The notes under the pieces: model-generated
What the model was told of the DNA's origin: nothing
The model's input: the letters and a program-made list of their open reading frames with translations, nothing else
The model's database searches: none
DNA from: JBBRDU01 sp038203615
GTDB lineage: Bacteria; Verrucomicrobiota; Verrucomicrobiia; Chthoniobacterales; UBA10450
NCBI GenBank assembly: GCA_038203615.1
Contig: JBBRDU010000002.1
Location: 1 to 64,000, forward strand
Reading direction: 5' to 3'
Length of the DNA: 64,000 nt
Shown here: one piece after another, positions 44,762 through 52,655 of the stretch
Layout: each line of letters starts with the position of its first letter
Position numbering within the stretch: position 1 is the first letter of the stretch
Translations under genes and position numbers: made by a program

Positions 44762-46240
44762 TCAGGAAGTTCCCGTCTTGAGCACGGCAAAGGTTTTGTT
44801 GCCTTTGCGGTCGAGGTAGAGGAGAACGCCGCGCTTGGGTTCGGCCTTGCTCAAGGCATCGCGGAACGACTGCACATTGGTGACCGGCTTGCCGTCCACT
44901 TCCGTGATCACGTCTTCGCGCTGGATGTCCTGTTGCGAGGCAATGCTGTTGTCGGCCACGTCTGTCACAATCACGCCTTGCTGCACCTCGAGATGCAGAC
45001 GGTCCGCGACTTCCTTGCTCAGTTCCTGAACCTGCAGCCCGAATTTTCCGACGTCCTCGGGTTTCGGTTGGTTTGGATTGATCTGCTCGTTGGAGGCTCG
45101 CGAAATTTCGCCGGGAAGTTCACCGGTGGTCACCGGAATCTTCAGGGTCTGGCCCTTGCGCCAAACCGTGAGCTGCACGGTTTGTCCGACTTTTTTCTTC
45201 AAGATCTCATGCTGCAACTGGGAGTCGGTTGAGACGGGCGCACCGTCCACCTGGGTGATGACATCGAACGGGCGCAGCTGACTTTTGTTGGCAGGCGCGT
45301 CCGCTTCAATCGTGCGAACCACGACTCCTTTCTCCAACCCTTTGAACAATTCGCGGATGGCGGGATCGTCGCCGAGGGATTCGATCCGAATTCCGAGCCA
45401 GGGACGAATGATCTTGTGACCGGCCATCAACTCGGTCCCGATTTCCTTGATCATGTTGGCGGGAATGGCGAAGCCGAGGCCACGGTTCAGGCCGTTAATG
45501 AGAGTGTTCATGCCGATGACTTTCCCGTCGATGTCGCACAAGGGGCCGCCGCTGTTGCCCGGATTGATCGAGGCATCCGTTTGCAGATAATCGGCAATGG
45601 AGTAACCGCCCGAAGCAATGAGCTTGCTCCGCCCTTTGCCGCTTACCACCCCATAAGTGAAGGTGTAATCCAGCTTGAAGGGCGCACCGATGGCAAAGGC
45701 GAACTGCCCCACCCGGACGCTCTCGCTGTCGCCTAGCTGAACGACCGGAAGATCTTTCGCGTCGATCTTGATGACGGCGATGTCGGTCTTCTCGTCCGTG
45801 CCGACTACCTTGGCGATGAAGTCGCTGCCATCCTTCAGCTTGACCTCAATTTTGTCGGCCCCTTCGACGACGTGGTAGTTGGTGAAAATATAACCGTCCG
45901 GGCGCACGATGAATCCAGAGCCTTCGCTTTGCACCGGCAGGCTGCCATGAGGAGCGGCGTGCGGATTGCCGTTGTCCGGCGGACCTTGAAAAAACAGATC
46001 GTCGAAGGCCGAACTGTCGCTGCCGTCGTTTTTCTTGGAGACCTCAATAATGACCACGCTCGGCGCGACCGTCTCGAACACTTTGGCGAACGCGTTATTC
46101 AGCTGGTGAACGACATCCTTGCCCGCTTCTGCGGCGGCCGCGGGGACAGTCGGCGTCGGAGGAGCCTCCGGGGAGGCCGCCACGCAGAAGACCATGCCAG
46201 CGAGAAGAGAGAGACAGGTCGAAAAGATTCCGATTCGCAT
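44762..46240 (-). CDS. DegP/HtrA-type periplasmic serine protease
   Basis: A 492-residue protein. A signal peptide (about 1-22) is followed by a chymotrypsin-like domain with an intact triad: His123 (TNYHVVEGA), Asp153 (KTDIAVIKID), Ser230 (NPGNSGGPL). Two PDZ domains follow (about 265-365 and 390-490), as in DegP/DegQ. It degrades or refolds misfolded periplasmic proteins. Convergent with the GDYXXLXY gene; the A-type repeat lies between. This is the active counterpart of the pseudo-HtrA at 33691. Confidence 0.93.
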   Translation of the reverse strand: MRIGIFSTCLSLLAGMVFCVAASPEAPPTPTVPAAAAEAGKDVVHQLNNAFAKVFETVAPSVVIIEVSKKNDGSDSSAFDDLFFQGPPDNGNPHAAPHGSLPVQSEGSGFIVRPDGYIFTNYHVVEGADKIEVKLKDGSDFIAKVVGTDEKTDIAVIKIDAKDLPVVQLGDSESVRVGQFAFAIGAPFKLDYTFTYGVVSGKGRSKLIASGGYSIADYLQTDASINPGNSGGPLCDIDGKVIGMNTLINGLNRGLGFAIPANMIKEIGTELMAGHKIIRPWLGIRIESLGDDPAIRELFKGLEKGVVVRTIEADAPANKSQLRPFDVITQVDGAPVSTDSQLQHEILKKKVGQTVQLTVWRKGQTLKIPVTTGELPGEISRASNEQINPNQPKPEDVGKFGLQVQELSKEVADRLHLEVQQGVIVTDVADNSIASQQDIQREDVITEVDGKPVTNVQSFRDALSKAEPKRGVLLYLDRKGNKTFAVLKTGTS

Positions 46241-46420
46241 GGGTGGGATTTGGACAGTCTCAACGTTCCGGCGTTCAACCCCTCCTGTCCAACGGCCACC
46301 CGGCTCGAGAAGTTTCCGGAAAGAAAGCGCGGCCTGGTCCCGTATCTTCCTCGAGGGTCCGGTTTTGGCCTACCAATCGCTTGACCCCTCGTGTATGATC
46401 GGTCCCGCAGTCCTGAAAGA

Positions 46421-47797
46421 ATGAGCACTTTGCCTCTCAAAACCGTTCTCGGCCAGATGCTGGCCGTGCTGGTTCTTCTGGCCACGACGGGCTTTGGGCC
46501 GGAACCGCTCGTGACCAGCCCCATCTCGGCGAATGAGTTCGTCAGTGCCATGGTTACGGATCGCACTCCGGTGCTCGACCTTTATTTCGGCCAACGGATG
46601 AACCCGAACGCGCGCGGCAAGCAGGATCGGCCATTGCTGCTCGCGGCTACGTTGCAGCAGGACGCGCAGACGGTGACGCGTCTGCTCGAGGCCGGGGCTT
46701 CCGCCGACCTGGCTGATGAGACCGGTTTGACCCCGCTGATGGTTGCCGCCAGGCAAGGCAACATGGACTTGATCCGCAAATTTGTGGGTGGCGTGACCAA
46801 CATCAGGGCAACGGACCACAGCGGCCGCTCCGCTTTGCAGTATGCCGTGGCCGCGCAGAAACTGGAGGTGGTCGAGTTGCTCCTGCGGTTGATCCCGGAT
46901 CTCGGACCGCAAGGGGGCGACATCGTGGCCGCGGCCCTCGACACCGGGAGCAAGGAGATGATCGATCTGATCTTCCATCGCGTTCCGCCTCTGTCACAAT
47001 GGACTGCCAGGACTCGTCAGGCCCTCGACGCGGCCATCGCTGCCGGGAACCAGCCGCAGGTGAAATTACTCTTGAGCAAACACGCCGTCCCGCCCACGCC
47101 GCAGGACCGCAGTGTTCCTCTCCTGGCCTATGCCATCGCCTCGAATAATGAAACGCAGTTCAAGGCGTTGCTCGCAGGAGGAGTGGATGCGAACACCGTC
47201 CTCCCGGCCAAATGCGATAAGGATTTTCTGGAAATGGTGACGTCACAGTCGCTCCGCAGCTATATCGAAGAAGACAAAAATGTCACCGTCCTGATGGTGG
47301 CGGCCGGGCTCGGTCAGGCGGAGACCGTGCGGGCTTTGTTGGAAGCGGGCGCCGACCGGAATCGTTTGACCGGCCGCTACAAGATGATGGCTCTCTACCT
47401 GGCGGCGCAACAAGGCCACTGGCAGTGCACGCAAATCCTGCTCGGCGGCGGTCCCTCGCCGGACCAGTTGCGGGTCGAGATCTCACTGGCCTCGCAGCGC
47501 GCCGAAGTCTGGAAGGATGGCGTGTCCATTTTGACCACCGTCTGCTCCACGGGGCGCCAGGGTTATTCGACGCGCAAGGGAGATTACGTGATCACCGACA
47601 AGGAGCGGAGCCATCGCTCCACCATCTATAAAGTGGAGATGCCTTATTTTATGCGATTGAGCTGTCTTGATTTCGGCATGCACGAAGGAGTCGTCCCAAA
47701 TTATCCCGCTTCGCACGGGTGCATCCGGCTTCCCGGAGACGTGGCGCGCCGGCTCTTTTCCGAGATCCCGGTCGGGACGCTGGTGACCGTTAAATAA
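46421..47797 (+). CDS. Ankyrin-repeat protein fused to an L,D-transpeptidase (YkuD) domain
   Basis: 458 residues from ATG 46421. An N-terminal hydrophobic signal (to about 30) is followed by ankyrin repeats across about 55-350 (TRLLEAGASADLADETG, LTPLMVAARQGN, SALQYAVAAQKLEVVELLL, and later LMVAAGLGQAETVRALLEAG). The C-terminal domain (about 355-458) has the YkuD catalytic motif SHGCIRL with Cys434 and an upstream His (GMHEGVV). YkuD enzymes make 3-3 peptidoglycan cross-links or attach proteins to peptidoglycan. The fusion suggests repeats that position the enzyme on a partner. Confidence 0.85.
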   Translation: MSTLPLKTVLGQMLAVLVLLATTGFGPEPLVTSPISANEFVSAMVTDRTPVLDLYFGQRMNPNARGKQDRPLLLAATLQQDAQTVTRLLEAGASADLADETGLTPLMVAARQGNMDLIRKFVGGVTNIRATDHSGRSALQYAVAAQKLEVVELLLRLIPDLGPQGGDIVAAALDTGSKEMIDLIFHRVPPLSQWTARTRQALDAAIAAGNQPQVKLLLSKHAVPPTPQDRSVPLLAYAIASNNETQFKALLAGGVDANTVLPAKCDKDFLEMVTSQSLRSYIEEDKNVTVLMVAAGLGQAETVRALLEAGADRNRLTGRYKMMALYLAAQQGHWQCTQILLGGGPSPDQLRVEISLASQRAEVWKDGVSILTTVCSTGRQGYSTRKGDYVITDKERSHRSTIYKVEMPYFMRLSCLDFGMHEGVVPNYPASHGCIRLPGDVARRLFSEIPVGTLVTVK

Positions 47798-47808
47798 GAT
47801 TGTCTTGA

Positions 47809-48504
47809 GTGAGCGTTTGGCGGGCATTGCTCATCGTTTATCCGGAACTTGACGTCCGTCTCCCGCACGGACGTTGGCGCAAGCGACGTTTTCATCATGT
47901 CGCCACTGATGGGGAAATCCGGGACGCGATTGAATCCTTTGGCGCCTTCCCGAGCCTGGCGGCGGGACTGACGTCGGGCGCGGCCCGCGTCGAATCACAC
48001 CTGGTGACGAGCGACGCGCCCTTGCGCTCGTTGTCCGAGGACGACCACCATTGTTTCTGGCCGTCGCCTCATGATACGCGGCGGCAGATCGATCAATTCG
48101 CCCCGGCTGGAACGCACGATTCCATTTTTGTGTTTTGGCCCCAGCACGATTTTGCAGCGGAGACGACCATCCCGTGTCGCGGCTGGGGACTGGGCATGGG
48201 GGCGAGCGAATGGAGCAACGACGCCACCTATGCGGTGGTGGCCAACGCGCCCGCTCAAGCGTGGCGCGGGGAAGCGCCCGGCGAAGTTTGGTTACACGAA
48301 TGGCTGCACGGGGTTTGCCATCATTTCGCGGCCCAGGGGCATGTCATGCCGGCGCGCGATGCCGACGGCGCGGAGGTCCACGGTTACGCCCGTTCCGAGG
48401 CGGAAGGATGGAGTGATTACTACCGCGATCTCATGTCAGGGAAAGTGGAGGAAGATGGCCGCAAGGTCGGCATTCCACTGGCGGCGTGGGCGCGGGCGGC
48501 CTGA
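47809..48504 (+). CDS. Hypothetical protein with an HExxH zinc motif
   Basis: A 231-residue protein from GTG without signal peptide. No named family was recognised. Residues 160-175 read VWLHEWLHGVCHHF, a zincin-type HExxH (His163, Glu164, His167); an acidic SEAEGWSDYYRDL segment at 196-208 could hold the third metal ligand. The start is supported by VYPELDVRLPHGRW, and the stop is followed closely by kamA. It is plausibly a new metalloprotease-like family; activity is inferred from the motif only. Confidence 0.65.
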   Translation: MSVWRALLIVYPELDVRLPHGRWRKRRFHHVATDGEIRDAIESFGAFPSLAAGLTSGAARVESHLVTSDAPLRSLSEDDHHCFWPSPHDTRRQIDQFAPAGTHDSIFVFWPQHDFAAETTIPCRGWGLGMGASEWSNDATYAVVANAPAQAWRGEAPGEVWLHEWLHGVCHHFAAQGHVMPARDADGAEVHGYARSEAEGWSDYYRDLMSGKVEEDGRKVGIPLAAWARAA

Positions 48505-48563
48505 GGAATCGGTCTCACGACCAGGTGCGTAGCGCACGGCGAGGTACCTGCATTGACACAATA

Positions 48564-49814
48564 ATGAAGGGTCTTAACGTTTCCGTTCACCAATCAAAAA
48601 TGCTTACTCTTGCCGCAGGGAAGATGGATGGAAAAGAGTTCGTCTCGCTCGCGCCGGGCTACTGGTCCCGCGACGGTGGGATGCCGCCAGAACTCTGGAA
48701 CGACTGGAAATGGCAGCTCAAAAATCGCGTGACGACGCTGGCCCAACTGGAGCGTCACCTCATCCTAAGCGAGGAGGAGCGCAGCGGCGTGTTGCTTTCG
48801 GGCGACAAGCTGGCCCTGGCCGTGACGCCGCATTTCTTTAACCTGATTCCGCGCGAGAACCCGGAGGATCCGATCCGGCGGCAGGTCATCCCGCGCATCG
48901 AAGAGACGTGGGCGTCTCCCTACGACATGGCGGACCCGTGCGGTGAAGACTCGCACATGCCGGTGCCGGGTCTGGTGCATCGGTATCCCGACCGCGTTTT
49001 ATTTTTAGTGACCGATCGTTGCGCCAGTTACTGCCGTTATTGTACGCGCAGCCGCGTGGTCAGCGGCGTGGGCGAGCAGGAGTTGCACACCAACTTTGAG
49101 GAAGCGTTCCGCTACCTGGAAGCGCACACCGAGGTGCGCGATGTCCTGCTCAGCGGCGGCGATGCCTTGCTCTTCAGCGATGACCGGCTCGAGAAAATCC
49201 TGAGCCGGTTGCGCGCTATTCCGCACATTGAATTCCTGCGCATCGGCACGCGGGTCCCGATTTTTCTGCCGCAACGGATCACCCCTGAGCTCTGCGCCAT
49301 GCTGCAGAAGTATCATCCTCTCTGGATGAGTGTGCATGTGAATCACCCGCGCGAGTTAACCGTTGAAGTGAAGGAAGCTTTGGAGCGTTTGGCCAACCAT
49401 GGCATTCCTCTGGGCAATCAAAGCGTGCTGCTGAAGGGCGTGAACGACGACGTCGAAACGATGAAGACGCTCGTGCACAAATTACTCATGTGCCGCGTGC
49501 GTCCCTACTACGTCTACCAGTGTGATCTGATCAACGGCTCCTCTCACTTGCGCACGTCCGTGGCCAAGGGAATGGAAATCATCGAAGGCTTGCGCGGGCA
49601 CACCACCGGTTACGCCGTGCCGCAGTTCGTCATCGATGCCCCGGGCGGCGGCGGCAAGGTGCCGATCAATCCTGGCTACGTCTTGTATCACGACCACGAA
49701 AAGATCGTGATCCGGAATTACGAAGGAAAAATTTTCGAATACCCCGAAACCGGAAACGAAAACGTGCAGTTCGCCCCGCAGCGCGAATATCACGACGAAT
49801 ATTTGTACTCGTAG
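48564..49814 (+). CDS. kamA: Lysine 2,3-aminomutase family radical SAM enzyme
   Basis: 416 residues from ATG 48564. The radical SAM cluster is Cys153-x3-Cys157-x2-Cys160 (CASYCRYC). Family signatures include DVLLSGGDALLFSD, the PLWMSVHVNHPRE strand and DAPGGGGKVPINPGYV, where the Lys binds pyridoxal phosphate. KamA interconverts L-alpha- and L-beta-lysine; in many bacteria beta-lysine is acetylated to an osmolyte, but no acetyltransferase partner is seen here, and the EpmB-type (truncated) form is excluded by length. A long inverted repeat follows it. Confidence 0.9.
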   Translation: MKGLNVSVHQSKMLTLAAGKMDGKEFVSLAPGYWSRDGGMPPELWNDWKWQLKNRVTTLAQLERHLILSEEERSGVLLSGDKLALAVTPHFFNLIPRENPEDPIRRQVIPRIEETWASPYDMADPCGEDSHMPVPGLVHRYPDRVLFLVTDRCASYCRYCTRSRVVSGVGEQELHTNFEEAFRYLEAHTEVRDVLLSGGDALLFSDDRLEKILSRLRAIPHIEFLRIGTRVPIFLPQRITPELCAMLQKYHPLWMSVHVNHPRELTVEVKEALERLANHGIPLGNQSVLLKGVNDDVETMKTLVHKLLMCRVRPYYVYQCDLINGSSHLRTSVAKGMEIIEGLRGHTTGYAVPQFVIDAPGGGGKVPINPGYVLYHDHEKIVIRNYEGKIFEYPETGNENVQFAPQREYHDEYLYS

Positions 49815-49822
49815 GGAAAATC

Positions 49823-49962
49823 GACAGGATTTACGGGATTGAATTGGATTTTCAGAGGAATCTGGAAACCAGGAATCCAGGAACAAATTACAAATCGATC
49901 TACTTCTCCTTTTCCTGGTCGCCTGGCTTCCAGATTTGGATTTGAATCCTGTCAATCCTGTC
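49823..49962. repeat. Long imperfect inverted repeat
   Basis: The left arm begins gacaggatttacgggattg and includes ctggaaaccaggaatccagg. The right arm, read on the reverse strand from 49962, begins gacaggattgacaggatt and includes ctggaagccaggcgacc. The arms match imperfectly over about 45-50 bases around an A+T-rich centre, so a long cruciform is possible. It separates convergent kamA and the amidohydrolase gene and may act as a bidirectional terminator. Confidence 0.65.
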
Positions 49963-51665
49963 TAGTTCTTCGCCGCCTCGAACACGATCTCGCCGCTCAC
50001 AACGGTCATCTCGCAGTGCGTCTTCAAAATCTCCGGCGCGGGGATTTTCATGATGTCGTTCGAAAGCACGGTGAAGTCCGCCAGTTTCCCGGTTTCGATT
50101 GAGCCTTTCTCGGCTTCTTCGAAGGCAGCGTAAGCCGGCCAAAGGGTAAACATTTTCAAAGCCTGCGAGCGGGTCACGGCCTGCTCCGGATGCCATCCCT
50201 CGCCCGAAAAGCCTTTGATGCTCTTGCGTGCGACGGCCGCGTAAAATTCGATCATCGGTTCGCCGCGCTCGACCGGTGCATCCGATCCGCCGGCAATGAT
50301 GGCACCCGACTGTAGTAAAGCGTTCCAGGCATAGGCGCCCGCCAGGCGTTTTAGCCCCAGGCGGCTGGGCGCAAAAAACAGATCGCTGATGGCGTGCGAC
50401 GGCTGCATGGAGGGAATAACGGCGAGTTTGGCGAACCGCGGAATTTCCGCTGGGTCCAGGATCTGAGCGTGCTCGACGCGCCAGCGCGGCTCTTTCACTT
50501 TCCGTTGATCGGGCGTCACCGTCTTAAACGCGTCTTCGTACAAATCCAGAATCAAGCGGTTGGCACGGTCGCCAATGGCATGCGTCTCGACCTGGATGCC
50601 ATGGCGTAGCGCTTCCGCCAGCAGCGGTTTCAAGTCTTCTTCTTTCTCGGTCAGAAATCCTGACGTCCCAGGAGCATCGCTGTAGGGCTGCAACAAAGCG
50701 GCGCCGCGCGAACCGAGCGCCCCATCGAAGACGATCTTGATGGTACGCTGCGTGAAGCGGTGATCGCAGGCATTTAGAACAGGCCCGTCGTGCAGGAGCT
50801 GCTGCGCCGCCCGGCCTGGTCCGTAGCAGGCATTGTAGATGCGGATCTTTATTTTGCCGGCCTCGCCAGCCTGGCGGAGCAGGGCCATCTCATCCGGGTT
50901 GCTGCCGGCGTTTTGAATCTCACACCAGCCCAGGCCGGCTTCGCGTTCGAGGCCACGCAGAAGCTGTTCCTCGCGTTCGCCCGGGCGCGGCCCGGCGATG
51001 TGTCTGGCCACCAATTCCTGCGCCTTGTCGAGCAGCATCCCAGTCGGTTGGCCCGTCGCCGGGTCCTTCAGAATTTCGCCGCCGAACGGGTTCGGTGTGT
51101 CCCGGTTGATCTCCGCCCATTTCAACGCCTCGCTGTTGGCGATGGCGGCGTGACCATCCGCGCGGGTCAGGAAAATCGGATTGTTTGGCGTGATTTTGTC
51201 CAGATCCTGACGGGTCGGGAATTTCGGCGGCTTCCAAAATGTTTCGATCCATCCCCGGCCCTTGATCCAGGCGCCCGGATGCGCCTGGGCCACGTGGTTT
51301 TTCACTCGGTCGAGAAAGTCCGCGGAGGAATTGGCGCCTTCCAGATTGAGGGTGATCTCGCGTTCGCCGATCTCGAAGATGTGGCAATGCGATTCCGTTA
51401 GGCCGGGCACGACCGTCTGACCGTGCAGATCGAGGAGGCGTGTCCGTTCCTGGCGGAAGGCCTGGGCCGCGTCGTTGCTTCCGACAAAAACGATGTGCCC
51501 GTTCTTGACGGCGACCGCCTCGGCCTGTGGTTGATGCTCGTTTAACGTGTAAATGCGGGCGTGGAGCAGAATGAGATCGGCCCGCTCGGCCGCCCGCGCG
51601 ACACCGGCGAGACCGAGGAGGAGCAGACTTCTTCCGATGAGAATTGATAAAGACCGCGCTTTCAC
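49962..51665 (-). CDS. YtcJ-like amidohydrolase (Amidohydro_3), exported
   Basis: 567 residues from GTG 51665; the frame is open to 51824, but the GTG start gives a good signal peptide (SLSILIGRSLLLLGLAG, ending VARA-AE). Metal-binding TESHCHIFEIGE (HxH) is followed by the GRGWIETFW loop, LTRADGHAAIANS, and ETHAIGDRANRLIL, with a late GGSDAPVE Asp. Family members hydrolyse amide or formamide bonds of varied small molecules. Substrate unknown, probably periplasmic. It is divergent from the act operon. Confidence 0.85.
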   Translation of the reverse strand: MKARSLSILIGRSLLLLGLAGVARAAERADLILLHARIYTLNEHQPQAEAVAVKNGHIVFVGSNDAAQAFRQERTRLLDLHGQTVVPGLTESHCHIFEIGEREITLNLEGANSSADFLDRVKNHVAQAHPGAWIKGRGWIETFWKPPKFPTRQDLDKITPNNPIFLTRADGHAAIANSEALKWAEINRDTPNPFGGEILKDPATGQPTGMLLDKAQELVARHIAGPRPGEREEQLLRGLEREAGLGWCEIQNAGSNPDEMALLRQAGEAGKIKIRIYNACYGPGRAAQQLLHDGPVLNACDHRFTQRTIKIVFDGALGSRGAALLQPYSDAPGTSGFLTEKEEDLKPLLAEALRHGIQVETHAIGDRANRLILDLYEDAFKTVTPDQRKVKEPRWRVEHAQILDPAEIPRFAKLAVIPSMQPSHAISDLFFAPSRLGLKRLAGAYAWNALLQSGAIIAGGSDAPVERGEPMIEFYAAVARKSIKGFSGEGWHPEQAVTRSQALKMFTLWPAYAAFEEAEKGSIETGKLADFTVLSNDIMKIPAPEILKTHCEMTVVSGEIVFEAAKN

Positions 51666-51929
51666 TTGACGCTCCCTTGAAGTTTTGACGTTATCGATTT
51701 TGCTAAGGGCTCGGTTTTCCGTATCGGATAGCTGGCTTTTATTTTTTGGCGGATCGACATGAAACACAATTGCGAATTTTCCGTTGCCGATCCGGTCCCT
51801 CTTCATAGAGTCTCGGCCAATCATTCACCTCAAACTTTTCCAAGTCTGAACCCAGCACATCCTAAACTCAATTCTGGTTCGTTTTTAGGTTGGCGGCTAT
51901 GGCTGGGCAGCGATGGCGTCCGCTAAGAT
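51666..51929. promoter_or_regulatory. Divergent promoter region of the act operon
   Basis: 264 bases between the divergent amidohydrolase gene and actA must drive the long respiratory operon. A+T-rich stretches lie at 51715-51760 and 51850-51890 (cctaaactcaattctggtt), but I could not assign -35/-10 elements with confidence. Confidence 0.35.
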
Positions 51930-52655
51930 ATGGCGAATTTCTTTCCACGCTGGACCAATTGGCTGCCGCTCAAGATAGCGGTTTGTGGGATAATCATGGT
52001 CTGCGGCCTGACCGCGGCCACCTGGTATTACGTGACGCCTAAATATACGCGGGTCGGTTATCAACCCATTCAGCCAGTGCCTTTTCCGCATAACATCCAC
52101 GTCGCCCAGCTCGGTATGGATTGCCGCTATTGTCATAGCTTCGTGGACGTGGCCGCGCACTCCAACCTGCCCAACACCCAGACTTGCATGAACTGCCATC
52201 AGCAGGTCCAGAAGGACAATCCGAAACTCGAGCCGGTTCGGGCCAGCTGGAAGACGGGCCAACCGATCGAATGGGTGCAGATCCATCGCAGCCCGGATTA
52301 TGTCTTTTATAACCACGCCGCCCACGTGAATCGCGGCATCAGTTGCTTCAGCTGTCACGGCGAAGTCAACAAGATGCCGGTCGTTTATCACGCCAAGCCG
52401 CATAGCATGGCCTGGTGCCTGGAATGTCATCGTCACCCCGAAAATTTTCTGCGCCCGGAAGATCAGATCTTTAATCTCGACTGGAAACCGGATGACGTGA
52501 AGCCGGCCGAGTTCGTCAGTAAGTATGGGAAGCCTCAGGGCGTGACGGACGACTGGAGCCAGAAGAAGACTTTAACGCAAAAGGAAATCGGCCAGACCTT
52601 GAAAGAACGCTGGAATATCCAGCCGCCGGTCAGTTGCCAGGGGTGTCATCGATGA
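51930..52655 (+). CDS. actA: Alternative complex III subunit ActA, pentaheme cytochrome c
   Basis: 241 residues. One N-terminal membrane helix (about 14-34) anchors a periplasmic domain with five CxxCH heme sites: Cys65-His69, Cys86-His90, Cys139-His143, Cys163-His167 and a last one at the C-terminus (CQGCH). ActA transfers electrons in the quinol:cytochrome c (or other acceptor) oxidoreductase ACIII, which replaces the bc1 complex. The ActB start overlaps its stop (ATGA at 52652-52655). First gene of the operon. Confidence 0.93.
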   Translation: MANFFPRWTNWLPLKIAVCGIIMVCGLTAATWYYVTPKYTRVGYQPIQPVPFPHNIHVAQLGMDCRYCHSFVDVAAHSNLPNTQTCMNCHQQVQKDNPKLEPVRASWKTGQPIEWVQIHRSPDYVFYNHAAHVNRGISCFSCHGEVNKMPVVYHAKPHSMAWCLECHRHPENFLRPEDQIFNLDWKPDDVKPAEFVSKYGKPQGVTDDWSQKKTLTQKEIGQTLKERWNIQPPVSCQGCHR

